Numbered from the stretch's first letter, positions 9,212 to 17,568 are shown. The stretch: 56,151 nt of DNA from CAYMCQ01 sp964389025 (GCA_964389025.1 CAYMCQ010000020.1:1-56151); one strand, 5' to 3'. The notes: a model not told the origin generated them from the letters alone. Numbers and translations: made by a program.

Positions 9212-9550
9212 TCAGTGGCGCGGCATCTGATACGGATCAAGCATTTGGACGTAGCGCGCCTTGAATGTTTCGGCAGTCTGCCGTGAATCGGCGCGCCCAT
9301 GCCAAAAACCGACGGTCAGTCCAGCCAGCAATAAAACAGTCGCATAACTCAAAGCGAACGAAGGGCGCGTCATCGCTTGCGCGATCCAATTTTGCAACAA
9401 GGCGATTGGATTTAAAACCGGCGCCTCGCTGCGCTCAATGCGCCGCCAGACTTGCTCATTGAATCGCGGCGGCAAAGACGATTCCACTTTCCACTCGCAC
9501 AGAAGGCTGTTCAGCGCGCCGCTGTTTTCAGATGAATTTTCAGGTTTCAT
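9212..9550 (-). CDS. Single-pass membrane protein in the CnrY (anti-sigma) position
   Basis: A 112-residue protein with a cytoplasmic N-terminal part of about 65 residues containing LPPRFNEQVWRRIERSE, one TM segment (about 68-88, FALSYATVLLLAGLTVGFWHG) and a short periplasmic tail. No zinc-finger anti-sigma motif is present. Size, topology and position first in a Y-X-H-like order match CnrY-type anti-sigma factors, which bind the sigma factor with a short cytoplasmic helix. Sequence identity to CnrY is not evident, so the call rests on context. A strong hairpin ends 8 bases before its ATG. Confidence 0.6.
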   Translation of the reverse strand: MKPENSSENSGALNSLLCEWKVESSLPPRFNEQVWRRIERSEAPVLNPIALLQNWIAQAMTRPSFALSYATVLLLAGLTVGFWHGRADSRQTAETFKARYVQMLDPYQMPRH

Positions 9551-9558
9551 GTTCGTTG

Positions 9559-9583
9559 GGGCGGCAGTTCAAAACTGCCGCCC
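9559..9583 (-). promoter_or_regulatory. Perfect 11-bp hairpin just upstream of the CnrY-like start
   Basis: Stem GGGCGGCAGTT/AACTGCCGCCC with a 3-base loop. On the minus strand it ends eight bases before the ATG at 9550 and occupies the place where a ribosome-binding site would be. There is no T-run after it, so it is not a standard terminator for the upstream gene. It could be a leader structure limiting translation of the regulatory operon, or a mobile intergenic palindrome. Confidence 0.5.
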
Positions 9584-9626
9584 GGATAAGATTGCCGCTT
9601 TTATTTATTCGGCAAAAACTTTTTTG

Positions 9627-9872
9627 TCAGTGTGTCGCAACGCAGCAACTTGCTTTGCAACAACAAATCTCGCGCGACTTCGGTTTCAATGTTTGCGCCT
9701 TCGCGAACATTGACGCCACACGTTTGGACGCCGCGCGCTCGTTCAACATCTGCCGAACCTTGGGCGATGCCGTGATACCATCATCGCCAGTCGGGCGGTA
9801 TTGGGCGTTCAGTTCAACAACCGCAGCAAAAAACGCGGCTACGATCAAGGTTGTCAGGAGTTTCGTTTTCAT
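9627..9872 (-). CDS. Secreted 81-residue protein with C-terminal Cys cluster
   Basis: The start at 9872 (MKTKLLTTLIVAAFFAAVVELNA) gives a clear signal peptide; the open frame extends upstream without a credible start. The mature protein is about 57 residues, with a charged helix (SPKVRQMLNERAASKRVASMF) and an end reading CCCKASCC before VATH. I do not recognise the family. The terminal CCCxxxCC cluster and position upstream of a metal-responsive regulatory operon suggest a periplasmic metal-binding peptide. The encoded sequence is too structured for a random frame, but it is short. Confidence 0.55.
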   Translation of the reverse strand: MKTKLLTTLIVAAFFAAVVELNAQYRPTGDDGITASPKVRQMLNERAASKRVASMFAKAQTLKPKSREICCCKASCCVATH

Positions 9873-10075
9873 TTTTCGTTCTTTCGTTTCGGGCAACCTC
9901 CGTTCGATTGCCTCATTCTTGATACGCGCAAACGGATGGAAGCCCTCAAATAATATTGCCCGGTATAAATTGAATTGTGTTTGAAGAAGAAATCCTCTGA
10001 TTTTTTGCAGTCGAAATTCTACTGCGGCCTGCGCCGCTGTCGCGTGCCAAGACTTCCGCATTTGAGGCGATTGCC

Positions 10076-10837
10076 TCAAAACTGAACCTCGAAATGCGGT
10101 TCATGGTCAATGTTCCAGCGGCGACGGTTGGCTTCGCCGTTGTCCACCAACCTGCTGTTCCGTTCCGTGATGACATGCCCATCAGCAAAAGAAACATTCG
10201 AGCCGCCATTGTGACGTTCGCCTGACGGTGTGCTGTTGATGGAAAGCAAAAAGGCGTAAATGTCATATCCCCAAAACGCAGGCCCAGGCTGGAGAAACGA
10301 GTCGGCGGTTGCGATCATATCGGCAGGAACGATTACTTCGCGTTCTTTGACGGCAGGCATGGTTTGCCCTGGATTTACTACAAGGCCCAAGCCAGATACG
10401 CCCAGCCAACTGGACGTGTTCGCGGAGCCGACACCAAATCCATTGTAACCATAACTCACACCCACGGCTCGTCCGGGAGCGCTTGGGGGGCGGTAGCCCG
10501 CAATGCCGACCCAAACGATTGCGCGCTCGATAGGCCACTCACCTTTAAAAGTCGGACACATCATCACTGCGTTATTGCTGCCGAAGTTGGGCGCAATGAA
10601 CATCCACCACGTTTTGAAAACGTTTGGGTCTACTGTATAAGGGTAAGCACCTGTATCCGATACATACATTTGAAGCGCCAGCCCCTGTTGGCGAAGGTTG
10701 TTTTTGCAGAAGGCGTTTTTGCCGGCGAACTTGGCGCGCTGAAGCGCCGGCAGCAGCAGCGCGGCGAGAATCGCGATGATCGCGATGACCACGAGCAGTT
10801 CGATGAGCGTGAAGGCACTTTTCCGGCGAGATTCCAT
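10076..10837 (-). CDS. Type II secretion/type IV pilin-like protein (prepilin N-terminus)
   Basis: A 253-residue protein with a class-III signal: basic leader, cleavage before F9 of AFTLIELLVVIAIIAILAAL, with Glu at +5 and a hydrophobic helix. A globular part follows with a C-terminal VSFADGHV motif, the H-X9-DG-type ending found in very large paralogous families of Verrucomicrobiota and Planctomycetes. These proteins are processed by prepilin peptidase; their roles are mostly unknown. No secretion genes lie nearby, so it is one of the scattered paralogues. Confidence 0.9.
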   Translation of the reverse strand: MESRRKSAFTLIELLVVIAIIAILAALLLPALQRAKFAGKNAFCKNNLRQQGLALQMYVSDTGAYPYTVDPNVFKTWWMFIAPNFGSNNAVMMCPTFKGEWPIERAIVWVGIAGYRPPSAPGRAVGVSYGYNGFGVGSANTSSWLGVSGLGLVVNPGQTMPAVKEREVIVPADMIATADSFLQPGPAFWGYDIYAFLLSINSTPSGERHNGGSNVSFADGHVITERNSRLVDNGEANRRRWNIDHEPHFEVQF

Positions 10838-10878
10838 TGCCGTATGTTATCACAATTCGCCCCCGCTCGGAAACGAAA

Positions 10879-11679
10879 TCACATTCGTGGAAAATGGTTC
10901 AGCGCGTCACGATCTTCGGTTCTCACACTCTGCTCTATGGCTTGGGAAACGTATGTCTTGGCGAGTTTCACAGCCCGGGAAAGCGGACACCCGCAGGCAA
11001 GGTGCGCCGCAATCGCCGCAGAATAAGTGCAGCCCGCCCCATGCAAACGAACGCCGCGCACAAACGGCGCAGCCAGCAGGAGTTCCCGCTTGCCGTCAAA
11101 AAAAACGTCCGTCGCTTTGCGCGCTCCACGCAGATGTCCGCCTTTTACGAGAGCGGCGCAACCGAATCGCCGGAAAATTTCCCTTGCCGCCACACGCATT
11201 TCCTCGACTGACCGCGGCTTCGTTCCAGTCAAAACTTTCGTCTCGTCAAGGTTTGGCGTCACCAAAGTTGCCAGCGGCAGCAATCCGTCCTGCAAAATTT
11301 TTTGCGCGGCCGGTTTCAGCAAGCTTGCGCCGCTCGTCGCCAACATCACGGGGTCAACGATGAGCGGGAGACGCTTGCGCGTTTTGAAAAATGAAACGAC
11401 GACGCGGACAATTTCTTCCGAGTAAAGCATTCCTGTTTTCACCGCGCGCGGCGGAAGTTCGGCGAACACTGCTTCGATCTGCTGGCGGACGATTTTGGCG
11501 TCGCACGGCTGGACAGCGAAAACCTTTTTTGGATTTTGCGCGGTGATGCAAGTAATCGCGCTCGTTCCGTGGACGCCGAGCGCGGCGAACGTTTTCAAAT
11601 CCGCCTGAATACCCGCGCCGCCGCCGCTGTCCGAGCCGGCGATGGTGAGAGCGATGGGAAGTTGAATGCGCCGAGTCAT
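10879..11679 (-). CDS. thiD: ThiD, HMP/HMP-phosphate kinase
   Basis: Bifunctional hydroxymethylpyrimidine/phosphomethylpyrimidine kinase, 266 residues, making HMP-PP for thiamine synthesis or salvage. The N-terminus has AGSDSGGGAGIQADLKTFAA; the ribokinase-fold elements VDPVMLATSGA and VTPNLDETKVL follow; the C-terminal GAGCTYSAAIAAHLACG holds the anion-hole and catalytic Cys loop. No ThiE or ThiC gene is adjacent and I could not see a TPP riboswitch upstream. An inverted-repeat element separates it from the TonB receptor gene on the same strand. Confidence 0.93.
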   Translation of the reverse strand: MTRRIQLPIALTIAGSDSGGGAGIQADLKTFAALGVHGTSAITCITAQNPKKVFAVQPCDAKIVRQQIEAVFAELPPRAVKTGMLYSEEIVRVVVSFFKTRKRLPLIVDPVMLATSGASLLKPAAQKILQDGLLPLATLVTPNLDETKVLTGTKPRSVEEMRVAAREIFRRFGCAALVKGGHLRGARKATDVFFDGKRELLLAAPFVRGVRLHGAGCTYSAAIAAHLACGCPLSRAVKLAKTYVSQAIEQSVRTEDRDALNHFPRM

Positions 11680-11690
11680 CCGAAATATTT

Positions 11691-11851
11691 AACCACGGAT
11701 AAACACGGATGCACACGGATTAAAAACGAAGTAGCGCACTTTCATGCGACGGCGACAAGTCGCCTGCCAAAAGCGGGGACAAGTCCCCGCACTCCAAAAC
11801 AGATGGTCGCGGCACGAGCGGTGTCAGAACCATCCGTGTCCATCCGTGGTT
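11691..11851. repeat. Word-repeat inverted element with two inner palindromes
   Basis: Outer arms are built from the tandem word ccacggat/cacggat: left 11691-11721, right 11830-11851, about 19 of 22 bases complementary at the tips. Inside are two perfect small hairpins, GGCGAC-AA-GTCGCC at 11751 and GCGGGGAC-AA-GTCCCCGC at 11773. It fills the gap between the TonB-receptor stop and thiD. No ORF of substance is inside. It has the same architecture as the element around the GxxExxY gene. Confidence 0.8.
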
Positions 11852-11864
11852 GAAAAATCTACAA

Positions 11865-14030
11865 CTAAAACCTCGCCGTGAATTCCGCGCCGACGATGAG
11901 CGGGTCGCCGGGCGTGCCGACGAAGAAGCCGTTGTTGAATCCCTGGCGCGGGCCGAGGTCGAGCGCGTTGGCGAAATATTCTTCGTCCGTCAGGTTGCGG
12001 CCAAAGATCGCGATGCCGAAATTTTCATTCGCCCAGCCGACGCGCGCATGCAACAGCGCGTAGGCGCTTTGCTTGGTCGTGTTCGGTTCGTCGAACCAGT
12101 AATCGCCCACGGCGGTCGCGCCGAGCGTCGCGTAGAAACCTTTCTCGCAGCGGGCGGTGACGCTCGCATCCAGCGTGAACTCGGGAACGAAGTTGATGGT
12201 TTTGCCGTCGAGATCCTGGCTGAACGGCGGCGGCGTTTTGAAATCGCGGAACTCGGCATTTTGATAACCGGCGGCAAGGCGAAATTCAAAATACTTGCAC
12301 GGCAGCGCGCGCAGTTCGACTTCAGCGCCAATCGTGCGCGCCTCCTTCGCGTTCAAGATGTAAAAATCAAGTCCGCTGCTCTGGCCGTCGAACGTCACCA
12401 CCGGGCGATAGACTTGATAATTGTGCGTGTCCGTCCAGAAACCGGCCGCGCTCGCGACAAGTTTTCCATCAAGTATTTTTGCGCTCACGCCCACTTCGTA
12501 GTTCAGCGACTCCGCCTGCGCGTAACGGGAAACGCCCGTATTGTCCGACGACGAACTGAAACCGCCGGGCTGGAATCCAGTCGTGAAATTGAACCACGCC
12601 GTGACCTCCGGCGAGGCGCGGAACACGAGGCCGGCGCGCGGTTGCAGCGAGCGAAAATTATCTTCGTAAGTCCGCGGCGTGGAAATTGGAAATCCGCTGA
12701 ACGTGTGATTGCGGTTGCCGCGCACGTCCACGTATTCGAAGCGCAGCCCGCCGATGATGTCGAGTTTTTCGGCGACGGTGTAAGTCAACTGACCGAAGAC
12801 GGCGTAGTCATCGCTGCGATTGCGCCCGCTCGTGAGGTCCTGGCCGGCAGACGGTGCCATCGGGCTGACGACGACTGGCGCGAGCGGACCATAGTTGTAG
12901 CCGGAAGCGTAGTCGGTCGTGAGTTGCGCCCAATACGCGCCCGCGTTCCACTTCAGCGGCGCGTCCTTGTCGAGCGATTCGACGCGGAATTCCTGCGACC
13001 AGTTCTGCACTTTAGGCTTTGCAAAACCTTCCAGGCCGTTCAGCGGAAAATTATTCGGCGAAAAAAATTCAGCGAAGTCAAAATCACCCGCGACGTTCTG
13101 CCGCCAGTCGCGCCACGTCGTGACGGAAACGGCCTTCACACTGTCGCCAGTCCACGCGCCGCGCAACGCGTAGGTGTGGCTGTCCTGACGGTTGAAACCG
13201 TCCTGATCGTATTTCACGTCAAAGAAATCGCCGGGTGCGGCGATGGGTTTGACGATGACGCCGCCGTCGCGAAAACGGTCTGCGATGACCGACGCGGTGA
13301 GATCAAGCCGCTCCGTCGGCGTCCAGCGCAATTGCGCGCGGCCTGCGAGCGTTTCGTGATGGTCTGGATCGTTGCCGGTGACGAGATTGTCGAAATAGCC
13401 GTCGCGTTTGTTGTAAAGCCCCGACACGCCGAAGAATAATTTGTCTTTTACGATCGGCCCGCTCAAACCAGCTTCGACTCCCACCGCATCATAACTTCCG
13501 TAGCTGATCGAGCCGTGGCCGTGCCATTCGTTGCCGGGCAGTCGCGTCAACAGATTCAATACGCCGCCTGGACGGCTCGCGCCGAAAAGCGTCGGCTGCG
13601 GGCCGCGATAAAATTCGCCCGCGTCAATGTCGAACAGCGGAATGCCGCGCGTGTAAAGATCGCTGTAAGGCACGTCGTCCACGTAAATGCCGACCGCGCT
13701 TTCGCCGTAGCTGAAATTATTTTCGCGCAACCCGCGCAGGCTGAAACGCGGCGTGCGGTCGCCGTTGGCATCGAAAGTCTTGAGGTTCGGCGTGAGCGCG
13801 GTGAGTTCGCGTGTCGAGGTGACGCCGCGTTCGGTGAGAGTTTCGCCGGAGAGAATTGTCACGCTGCTGCCGCTGGCCGGCGCATCCGCCACGCCGGTGA
13901 CGACGACAGTGTCGAGGCGGTAGGGCTGCAGACTGATGTCGGCGGCGAAGGTCGTGGTTCCGGTGAAAAACGACAGCGCGACGCAAATCCTGCGCGCGCG
14001 ACGGCAAAATGAGGCATGAGGAACTTCCAT
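11865..14030 (-). CDS. TonB-dependent outer-membrane receptor
   Basis: Outer-membrane active transporter of 721 residues. The start at 14030 gives a signal peptide ending at TFA-AD; the frame open further upstream runs through a repeat element and is not coding. A TonB-box-like segment LDTVVVTG is followed by a plug domain (about 40-170, with FSLRGLRENNFSYGE and GGVLNLLTRLPG) and a 22-strand-type barrel ending in Phe (GAEFTARF). The plug resembles siderophore-type receptors. Substrate is unknown; thiD lies downstream, so thiamine is possible but weakly supported. Confidence 0.9.
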   Translation of the reverse strand: MEVPHASFCRRARRICVALSFFTGTTTFAADISLQPYRLDTVVVTGVADAPASGSSVTILSGETLTERGVTSTRELTALTPNLKTFDANGDRTPRFSLRGLRENNFSYGESAVGIYVDDVPYSDLYTRGIPLFDIDAGEFYRGPQPTLFGASRPGGVLNLLTRLPGNEWHGHGSISYGSYDAVGVEAGLSGPIVKDKLFFGVSGLYNKRDGYFDNLVTGNDPDHHETLAGRAQLRWTPTERLDLTASVIADRFRDGGVIVKPIAAPGDFFDVKYDQDGFNRQDSHTYALRGAWTGDSVKAVSVTTWRDWRQNVAGDFDFAEFFSPNNFPLNGLEGFAKPKVQNWSQEFRVESLDKDAPLKWNAGAYWAQLTTDYASGYNYGPLAPVVVSPMAPSAGQDLTSGRNRSDDYAVFGQLTYTVAEKLDIIGGLRFEYVDVRGNRNHTFSGFPISTPRTYEDNFRSLQPRAGLVFRASPEVTAWFNFTTGFQPGGFSSSSDNTGVSRYAQAESLNYEVGVSAKILDGKLVASAAGFWTDTHNYQVYRPVVTFDGQSSGLDFYILNAKEARTIGAEVELRALPCKYFEFRLAAGYQNAEFRDFKTPPPFSQDLDGKTINFVPEFTLDASVTARCEKGFYATLGATAVGDYWFDEPNTTKQSAYALLHARVGWANENFGIAIFGRNLTDEEYFANALDLGPRQGFNNGFFVGTPGDPLIVGAEFTARF

Positions 14031-14080
14031 GAGCGCGGACTTTGGAAAATTCCAAACGCGTTTGCAAGCAGAGAATGAGA

Positions 14081-14234
14081 GGTGGCACAGGCGTCTCGCC
14101 TGTTGTTTCTGGCGTCCCGCCAGAAACCGTTGCGAGTGCGAGACATCTTGATGGACGACGATGAAATGCAGGCAACATCTCCCGACGAATTTCGGCGGGA
14201 CGCCGAAATTTACAGGCCGGAGGCCTGTGCCACC
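14081..14234. repeat. 154-bp four-hairpin repeat, copy A
   Basis: Lies between the divergent TonB-receptor and polX genes. Outer clamp GGTGGC/GCCACC encloses four perfect hairpins: P1 14087-14103 (ACAGGC/GCCTGT), P2 14105-14127 (GTTTCTGGC/GCCAGAAAC, loop GTCCC), P3 14188-14210 (AATTTCGGC/GCCGAAATT, loop GGGAC), P4 14212-14228 (ACAGGC/GCCTGT). The central 60 bases are not conserved between copies. Copies B and C have the same length and offsets. Confidence 0.9.
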
Positions 14235-14305
14235 CATTGAAGGTGTTCAAGTTGCGCGATGAAAATTTTGTTTTGCGTTTTGTTCGCGGACGTTACGTTG
14301 CGCGG

Positions 14306-16063
14306 ATGGAAAAGGACAAGGTCGCGCAGGTTTTGACGGACATCGCCACGCTGCTGGAACTCAAGGGCGAAAATCCGTTCAAGTCCCGCGCCTACGTCAA
14401 CGCCGCGCGCACCATCGAGAATCTGAGCGTGCCGCTGGAAAAACTCATCGCCGAAAATCAACTCGGCGAAATCAAGGGCATCGGCCAGGCGCTCCAACAA
14501 AAAATCACCGAACTCGTCACCGCCGGGAAGCTCAAATACTACGACGACCTAAAAGCATCCATCCCACCCGGCCTCGTAGCAATGCTCGACATCCCCGGTC
14601 TCGGCCCGAAAAAAATCCAGGCGCTCAACAAAAAACTTGGCGTTGATTCGGTCGAGAAACTCGAAGCGGCTTGTAACTCCGGTAAAGTTGCCACACTCGA
14701 AGGCTTTGGCGAAAAAACGCAGGCCAACATCCTCGACGGCATCAACCGCCGCCGCACTTACGCCTCGCGGCATCTGTTGTTTGAAGCGCAACTCATCGTC
14801 GAGCCGTTGCTCGATGCGTTGCGCTCGCATCCCGACGTGATCCGTTGCAGCGCGGCAGGAAGTTTGCGCCGCTGCCGTGAAACGATTGGCGACATTGACC
14901 TGCTCGCATCGTCGAAGAAACCGGCGAACGTCATCGAATTTTTCACGTGCCGACCGGGAATTCTTGAAGTGTTGGCGAAAGGCGAAACAAAAGCCGCCGT
15001 GTTGTTGCCCGGCGGGATTCAATCCGATTTGCGCGTGGTCAGCGACGCGGAATTTCCATTCGCCCTCGCCTATTTCACCGGCGGCAAGGAGCACAACATC
15101 GTCATGCGCCAGCGCGCCATTGAGCGCGGACTGCGGCTCAACGAATACGGCCTGTTCAAATCCAAAACCGAGACGCGCGACGCGAAGCTCCTCGTGAAAT
15201 GCAAGACCGAGGAGGAAATTTTTCAGAAGCTGGACTTGCAATTCATTCCGCCGGAAATGCGCGAGGACATCGGCGAATTCGCGCTAGCTGAGAAGGGCGA
15301 AATCCCTCGCCTCATCGAGTGGACGGATTTGAAAGGCTCGCTGCACAACCACTCGACATGGAGCGACGGGCATCAGACTCTGGACGAGATCGTGAAGTTC
15401 GCGGAGGATTTGGGCTTCGCGTATTGGGCCATCACCGACCACTCAAAGTCGTCGTTTCAGGCGAACGGCATGGACGCGGCAAAATTGAAGAAGCAAATCG
15501 GCGAGATCAAAAAAATAAACGCGCGGCTCGCGGACGAAGGAAATGATTTTCGCCTGCTCACCGGAACGGAAGTGGACATTCTTGCAGAGGGCAAACTGGA
15601 TTTTCCCGACGATCTTCTTGCGGAGTTGGACGTGGTCGTCGCGAGCGCGCACCAGCGGCTGGCGTTGGATGAAGCGCAGAACACGAAGCGGATCATCCGC
15701 GCCGCCGAAAATCGTTACGTCCACATGCTCGGCCATCTGACCGGGCGGTTGCTGCTCGAACGCGAGCCGCAAAAAGTGAACGTCCACGCCGTGATTGACG
15801 CCTGCGCCGCGACCGGCACATGGATCGAACTCAACGCCGCGCCCGACCGGCTCGATATGGATTGGCGTCATTGGCCAACAGCGAAAAGCAAAGGCGTCAA
15901 ATGCGTCATCAATTCAGATACGCACCGCGCCGGGCACGCCGCGTTCCTGAGGATTGGCGCCGGAGTCGCGCGCAAAGGCTGGCTCACGAAGGTGGACGTG
16001 ATGAACACGCTGCCGCGGGAAAAATTGATGAAGGAGCTGCAGCAGAAGCGGAAGGGGCAATGA
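14306..16063 (+). CDS. polX: PolX, DNA polymerase beta-like/PHP 3'-5' exonuclease
   Basis: Family X DNA polymerase of 585 residues for short-gap repair. The start at 14306 (MEKDKVAQVLTDIATLLELK) is preferred to 14237, which lies at the end of a repeat element. Helix-hairpin-helix segments occupy about 45-135 (LGEIKGIGQALQQKI, MLDIPGLGPKKIQAL), the nucleotidyltransferase site GSLRRCRETIGDIDLL about 182-197, and the PHP domain about 340-575 with LHNHSTWSDG, ITDHS, GTEVDI, ASAHQ and NSDTHR metal ligands. All key residues look intact, so both polymerase and exonuclease activities are expected. Confidence 0.93.
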   Translation: MEKDKVAQVLTDIATLLELKGENPFKSRAYVNAARTIENLSVPLEKLIAENQLGEIKGIGQALQQKITELVTAGKLKYYDDLKASIPPGLVAMLDIPGLGPKKIQALNKKLGVDSVEKLEAACNSGKVATLEGFGEKTQANILDGINRRRTYASRHLLFEAQLIVEPLLDALRSHPDVIRCSAAGSLRRCRETIGDIDLLASSKKPANVIEFFTCRPGILEVLAKGETKAAVLLPGGIQSDLRVVSDAEFPFALAYFTGGKEHNIVMRQRAIERGLRLNEYGLFKSKTETRDAKLLVKCKTEEEIFQKLDLQFIPPEMREDIGEFALAEKGEIPRLIEWTDLKGSLHNHSTWSDGHQTLDEIVKFAEDLGFAYWAITDHSKSSFQANGMDAAKLKKQIGEIKKINARLADEGNDFRLLTGTEVDILAEGKLDFPDDLLAELDVVVASAHQRLALDEAQNTKRIIRAAENRYVHMLGHLTGRLLLEREPQKVNVHAVIDACAATGTWIELNAAPDRLDMDWRHWPTAKSKGVKCVINSDTHRAGHAAFLRIGAGVARKGWLTKVDVMNTLPREKLMKELQQKRKGQ

Positions 16064-16092
16064 TGGGGTTCGCTGTCACATTGCCTTCACAT

Positions 16093-16236
16093 CTCATTAG
16101 CACCCTGCTTTAGCTGGGTGTTTTGGCTAGCGCGGACTCATAACCGCTTCAGCGGTTTGGCGCGTGCTGCAAACCGCTGAAGCGGTTCGTGTCTCCTTGC
16201 TTCGGCTACACCCAGCTAAAGCAGGGTGTTAATGAG
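16093..16236. repeat. Nested cruciform repeat
   Basis: Outer arms 16093-16121 and 16208-16236 are complementary at 28 of 29 bases. Inner arms 16142-16158 and 16171-16187 are a perfect 17-base inverted repeat. Each arm is itself a hairpin: CACCC/GGGTG in the outer arms and AACCGCT/AGCGGTT in the inner arms, with loops TC and GA in the inner pair. It fills the space between polX and larA and may terminate polX transcription. Confidence 0.85.
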
Positions 16237-16293
16237 AGCCGAATTTTTCTGTCTTTCACACCACCTCTTTCCGCGTAAAATGATTTTCGCACG

Positions 16294-17568
16294 ATGAAAG
16301 TGAATCTCGCTTACGGCCAGGGACAGTTGTCCGTCGAACTGCCGGACAAACGGACGACCGTCATCGCGCCATCGCACTTGCCCGGCTTGCCAGACGAACG
16401 CGCCTCCGTCATCGCGGCGCTGGAAAAGCCGATCGGCGAGCGTCCGCTGCGAGAAATCGTCAAGCCGACCGACAAAGTTTGCATCCTGTTCACCGACTTG
16501 ACCCGTGCGACTCCGAACGAACGGCTCATCCCGTGGCTGCTCGCGCATCTGGACGGTGTTGTGCCGCGCGAAAATATTTTACTGCTCAACCAACTCGGCA
16601 CGCACCGGCCAAACACGCCCGCCGAGTTGGATCAAATGCTGACGCCGGAAGTCGTCAAAAATTATCGCGTCATCAATCACGAGCCGGAAAATCCAGCCGC
16701 GCTCGTCCAACTCGGCACGACGCGAGACGGCACGCCTGCGCTCATCAACCGTCATTGCGTCGAGGCGGACGTGCGCATCGTCACCGGGTTCATCGAGCCG
16801 CATTTTTTCGCCGGATTCAGCGGCGGGCCGAAGGGAATCATGCCCGGCGTTGCCGGACTTGAAACGGTGATGAGCAATCACGGCGCAAAAAACATCGGCG
16901 ACCCCAAATCTTCATTCGGAATTCTTGAAGGCAATCCGATTTGGGAAGACATCCGCGACATCGCGTTGCGCGCCGGAAAAAGTTTTGTGCTCAACGTTGC
17001 GTTGAACGAAGACCGCGACATCACAGGAGTCTTCGCAGGCGATCTGTTGAAGGCGCACCGCGTCGGCTGCGAGTTCGTCCGCAAGTCCGCGATGCAGAAG
17101 TTTGATGCGCCGTTCGATATCGTTGTCACGACGAACAGCGGCTACCCGCTTGACATGAATTTGTATCAGGGCGTCAAGGGAATGATCGCCGGCGCGCGCG
17201 TGATCAAGGAGGGCGGCACGTTGATCCTCGCGTGCGAATGTCGCGAAGGCGTTCCCGCGAACACGCCGCTCGACAAACTTCTTCGCAGCGCGAACAGCCC
17301 GGAAGAAATTCTGGCGATGCTCGCGACGCCGGGCTTCGTGCGACCCGAGCAATGGCAGGCGCAACTTCAAGCGCTCGTCCAACGCAGAGCCACTGTGCTG
17401 CTTTACAGTTCGTTGCCGGATGAAATCGTGCGCGCCGTCCATCTCACGCCGTGCCACGACATCAGCGCGACCGTTGCCGAAATCATTTCATCCCGCCACG
17501 GCGGGAGAAGCGGCGCGCGAGTGGCCGCATTGCCGCAAGGGCCGCTGACAATTCCGTATTTGGGTTAA
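16294..17568 (+). CDS. larA: LarA-type nickel-dependent lactate racemase family protein
   Basis: A 424-residue member of the LarA family, which uses the nickel pincer nucleotide to racemise lactate or related 2-hydroxyacids. The residues corresponding to the L. plantarum enzyme are present with identical spacing: H104 (LGTHRPN), H170 and K180 in HFFAGFSGGPKGIMPG, and H196 in MSNHGAKN. K180 is the expected cofactor attachment Lys. No larB, larC or larE is in the window, so the cofactor genes must lie elsewhere. LarA homologues act on several hydroxyacids, so the exact substrate is uncertain. Confidence 0.85.
   Translation: MKVNLAYGQGQLSVELPDKRTTVIAPSHLPGLPDERASVIAALEKPIGERPLREIVKPTDKVCILFTDLTRATPNERLIPWLLAHLDGVVPRENILLLNQLGTHRPNTPAELDQMLTPEVVKNYRVINHEPENPAALVQLGTTRDGTPALINRHCVEADVRIVTGFIEPHFFAGFSGGPKGIMPGVAGLETVMSNHGAKNIGDPKSSFGILEGNPIWEDIRDIALRAGKSFVLNVALNEDRDITGVFAGDLLKAHRVGCEFVRKSAMQKFDAPFDIVVTTNSGYPLDMNLYQGVKGMIAGARVIKEGGTLILACECREGVPANTPLDKLLRSANSPEEILAMLATPGFVRPEQWQAQLQALVQRRATVLLYSSLPDEIVRAVHLTPCHDISATVAEIISSRHGGRSGARVAALPQGPLTIPYLG

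Noticed and set aside
11680..11864. TPP riboswitch upstream of thiD
   Set aside because: I found no CUGAGA-like or ACCUGAUC-like core; the space is filled by the inverted-repeat element.
11850..13439. 529-residue open frame on the plus strand
   Set aside because: Antisense to the TonB-receptor gene, Arg/Ala-rich and without motifs; the receptor frame has clear domain motifs and a terminal Phe.
14549..15241. 230-residue minus-strand frame inside polX
   Set aside because: Antisense shadow; PolX motifs are complete in the other strand.
17500..17520. CCCGCC-AC-GGCGGG palindrome in the larA 3' end
   Set aside because: Short and also found in other coding sequence here; may be a repeat remnant but not enough to call.
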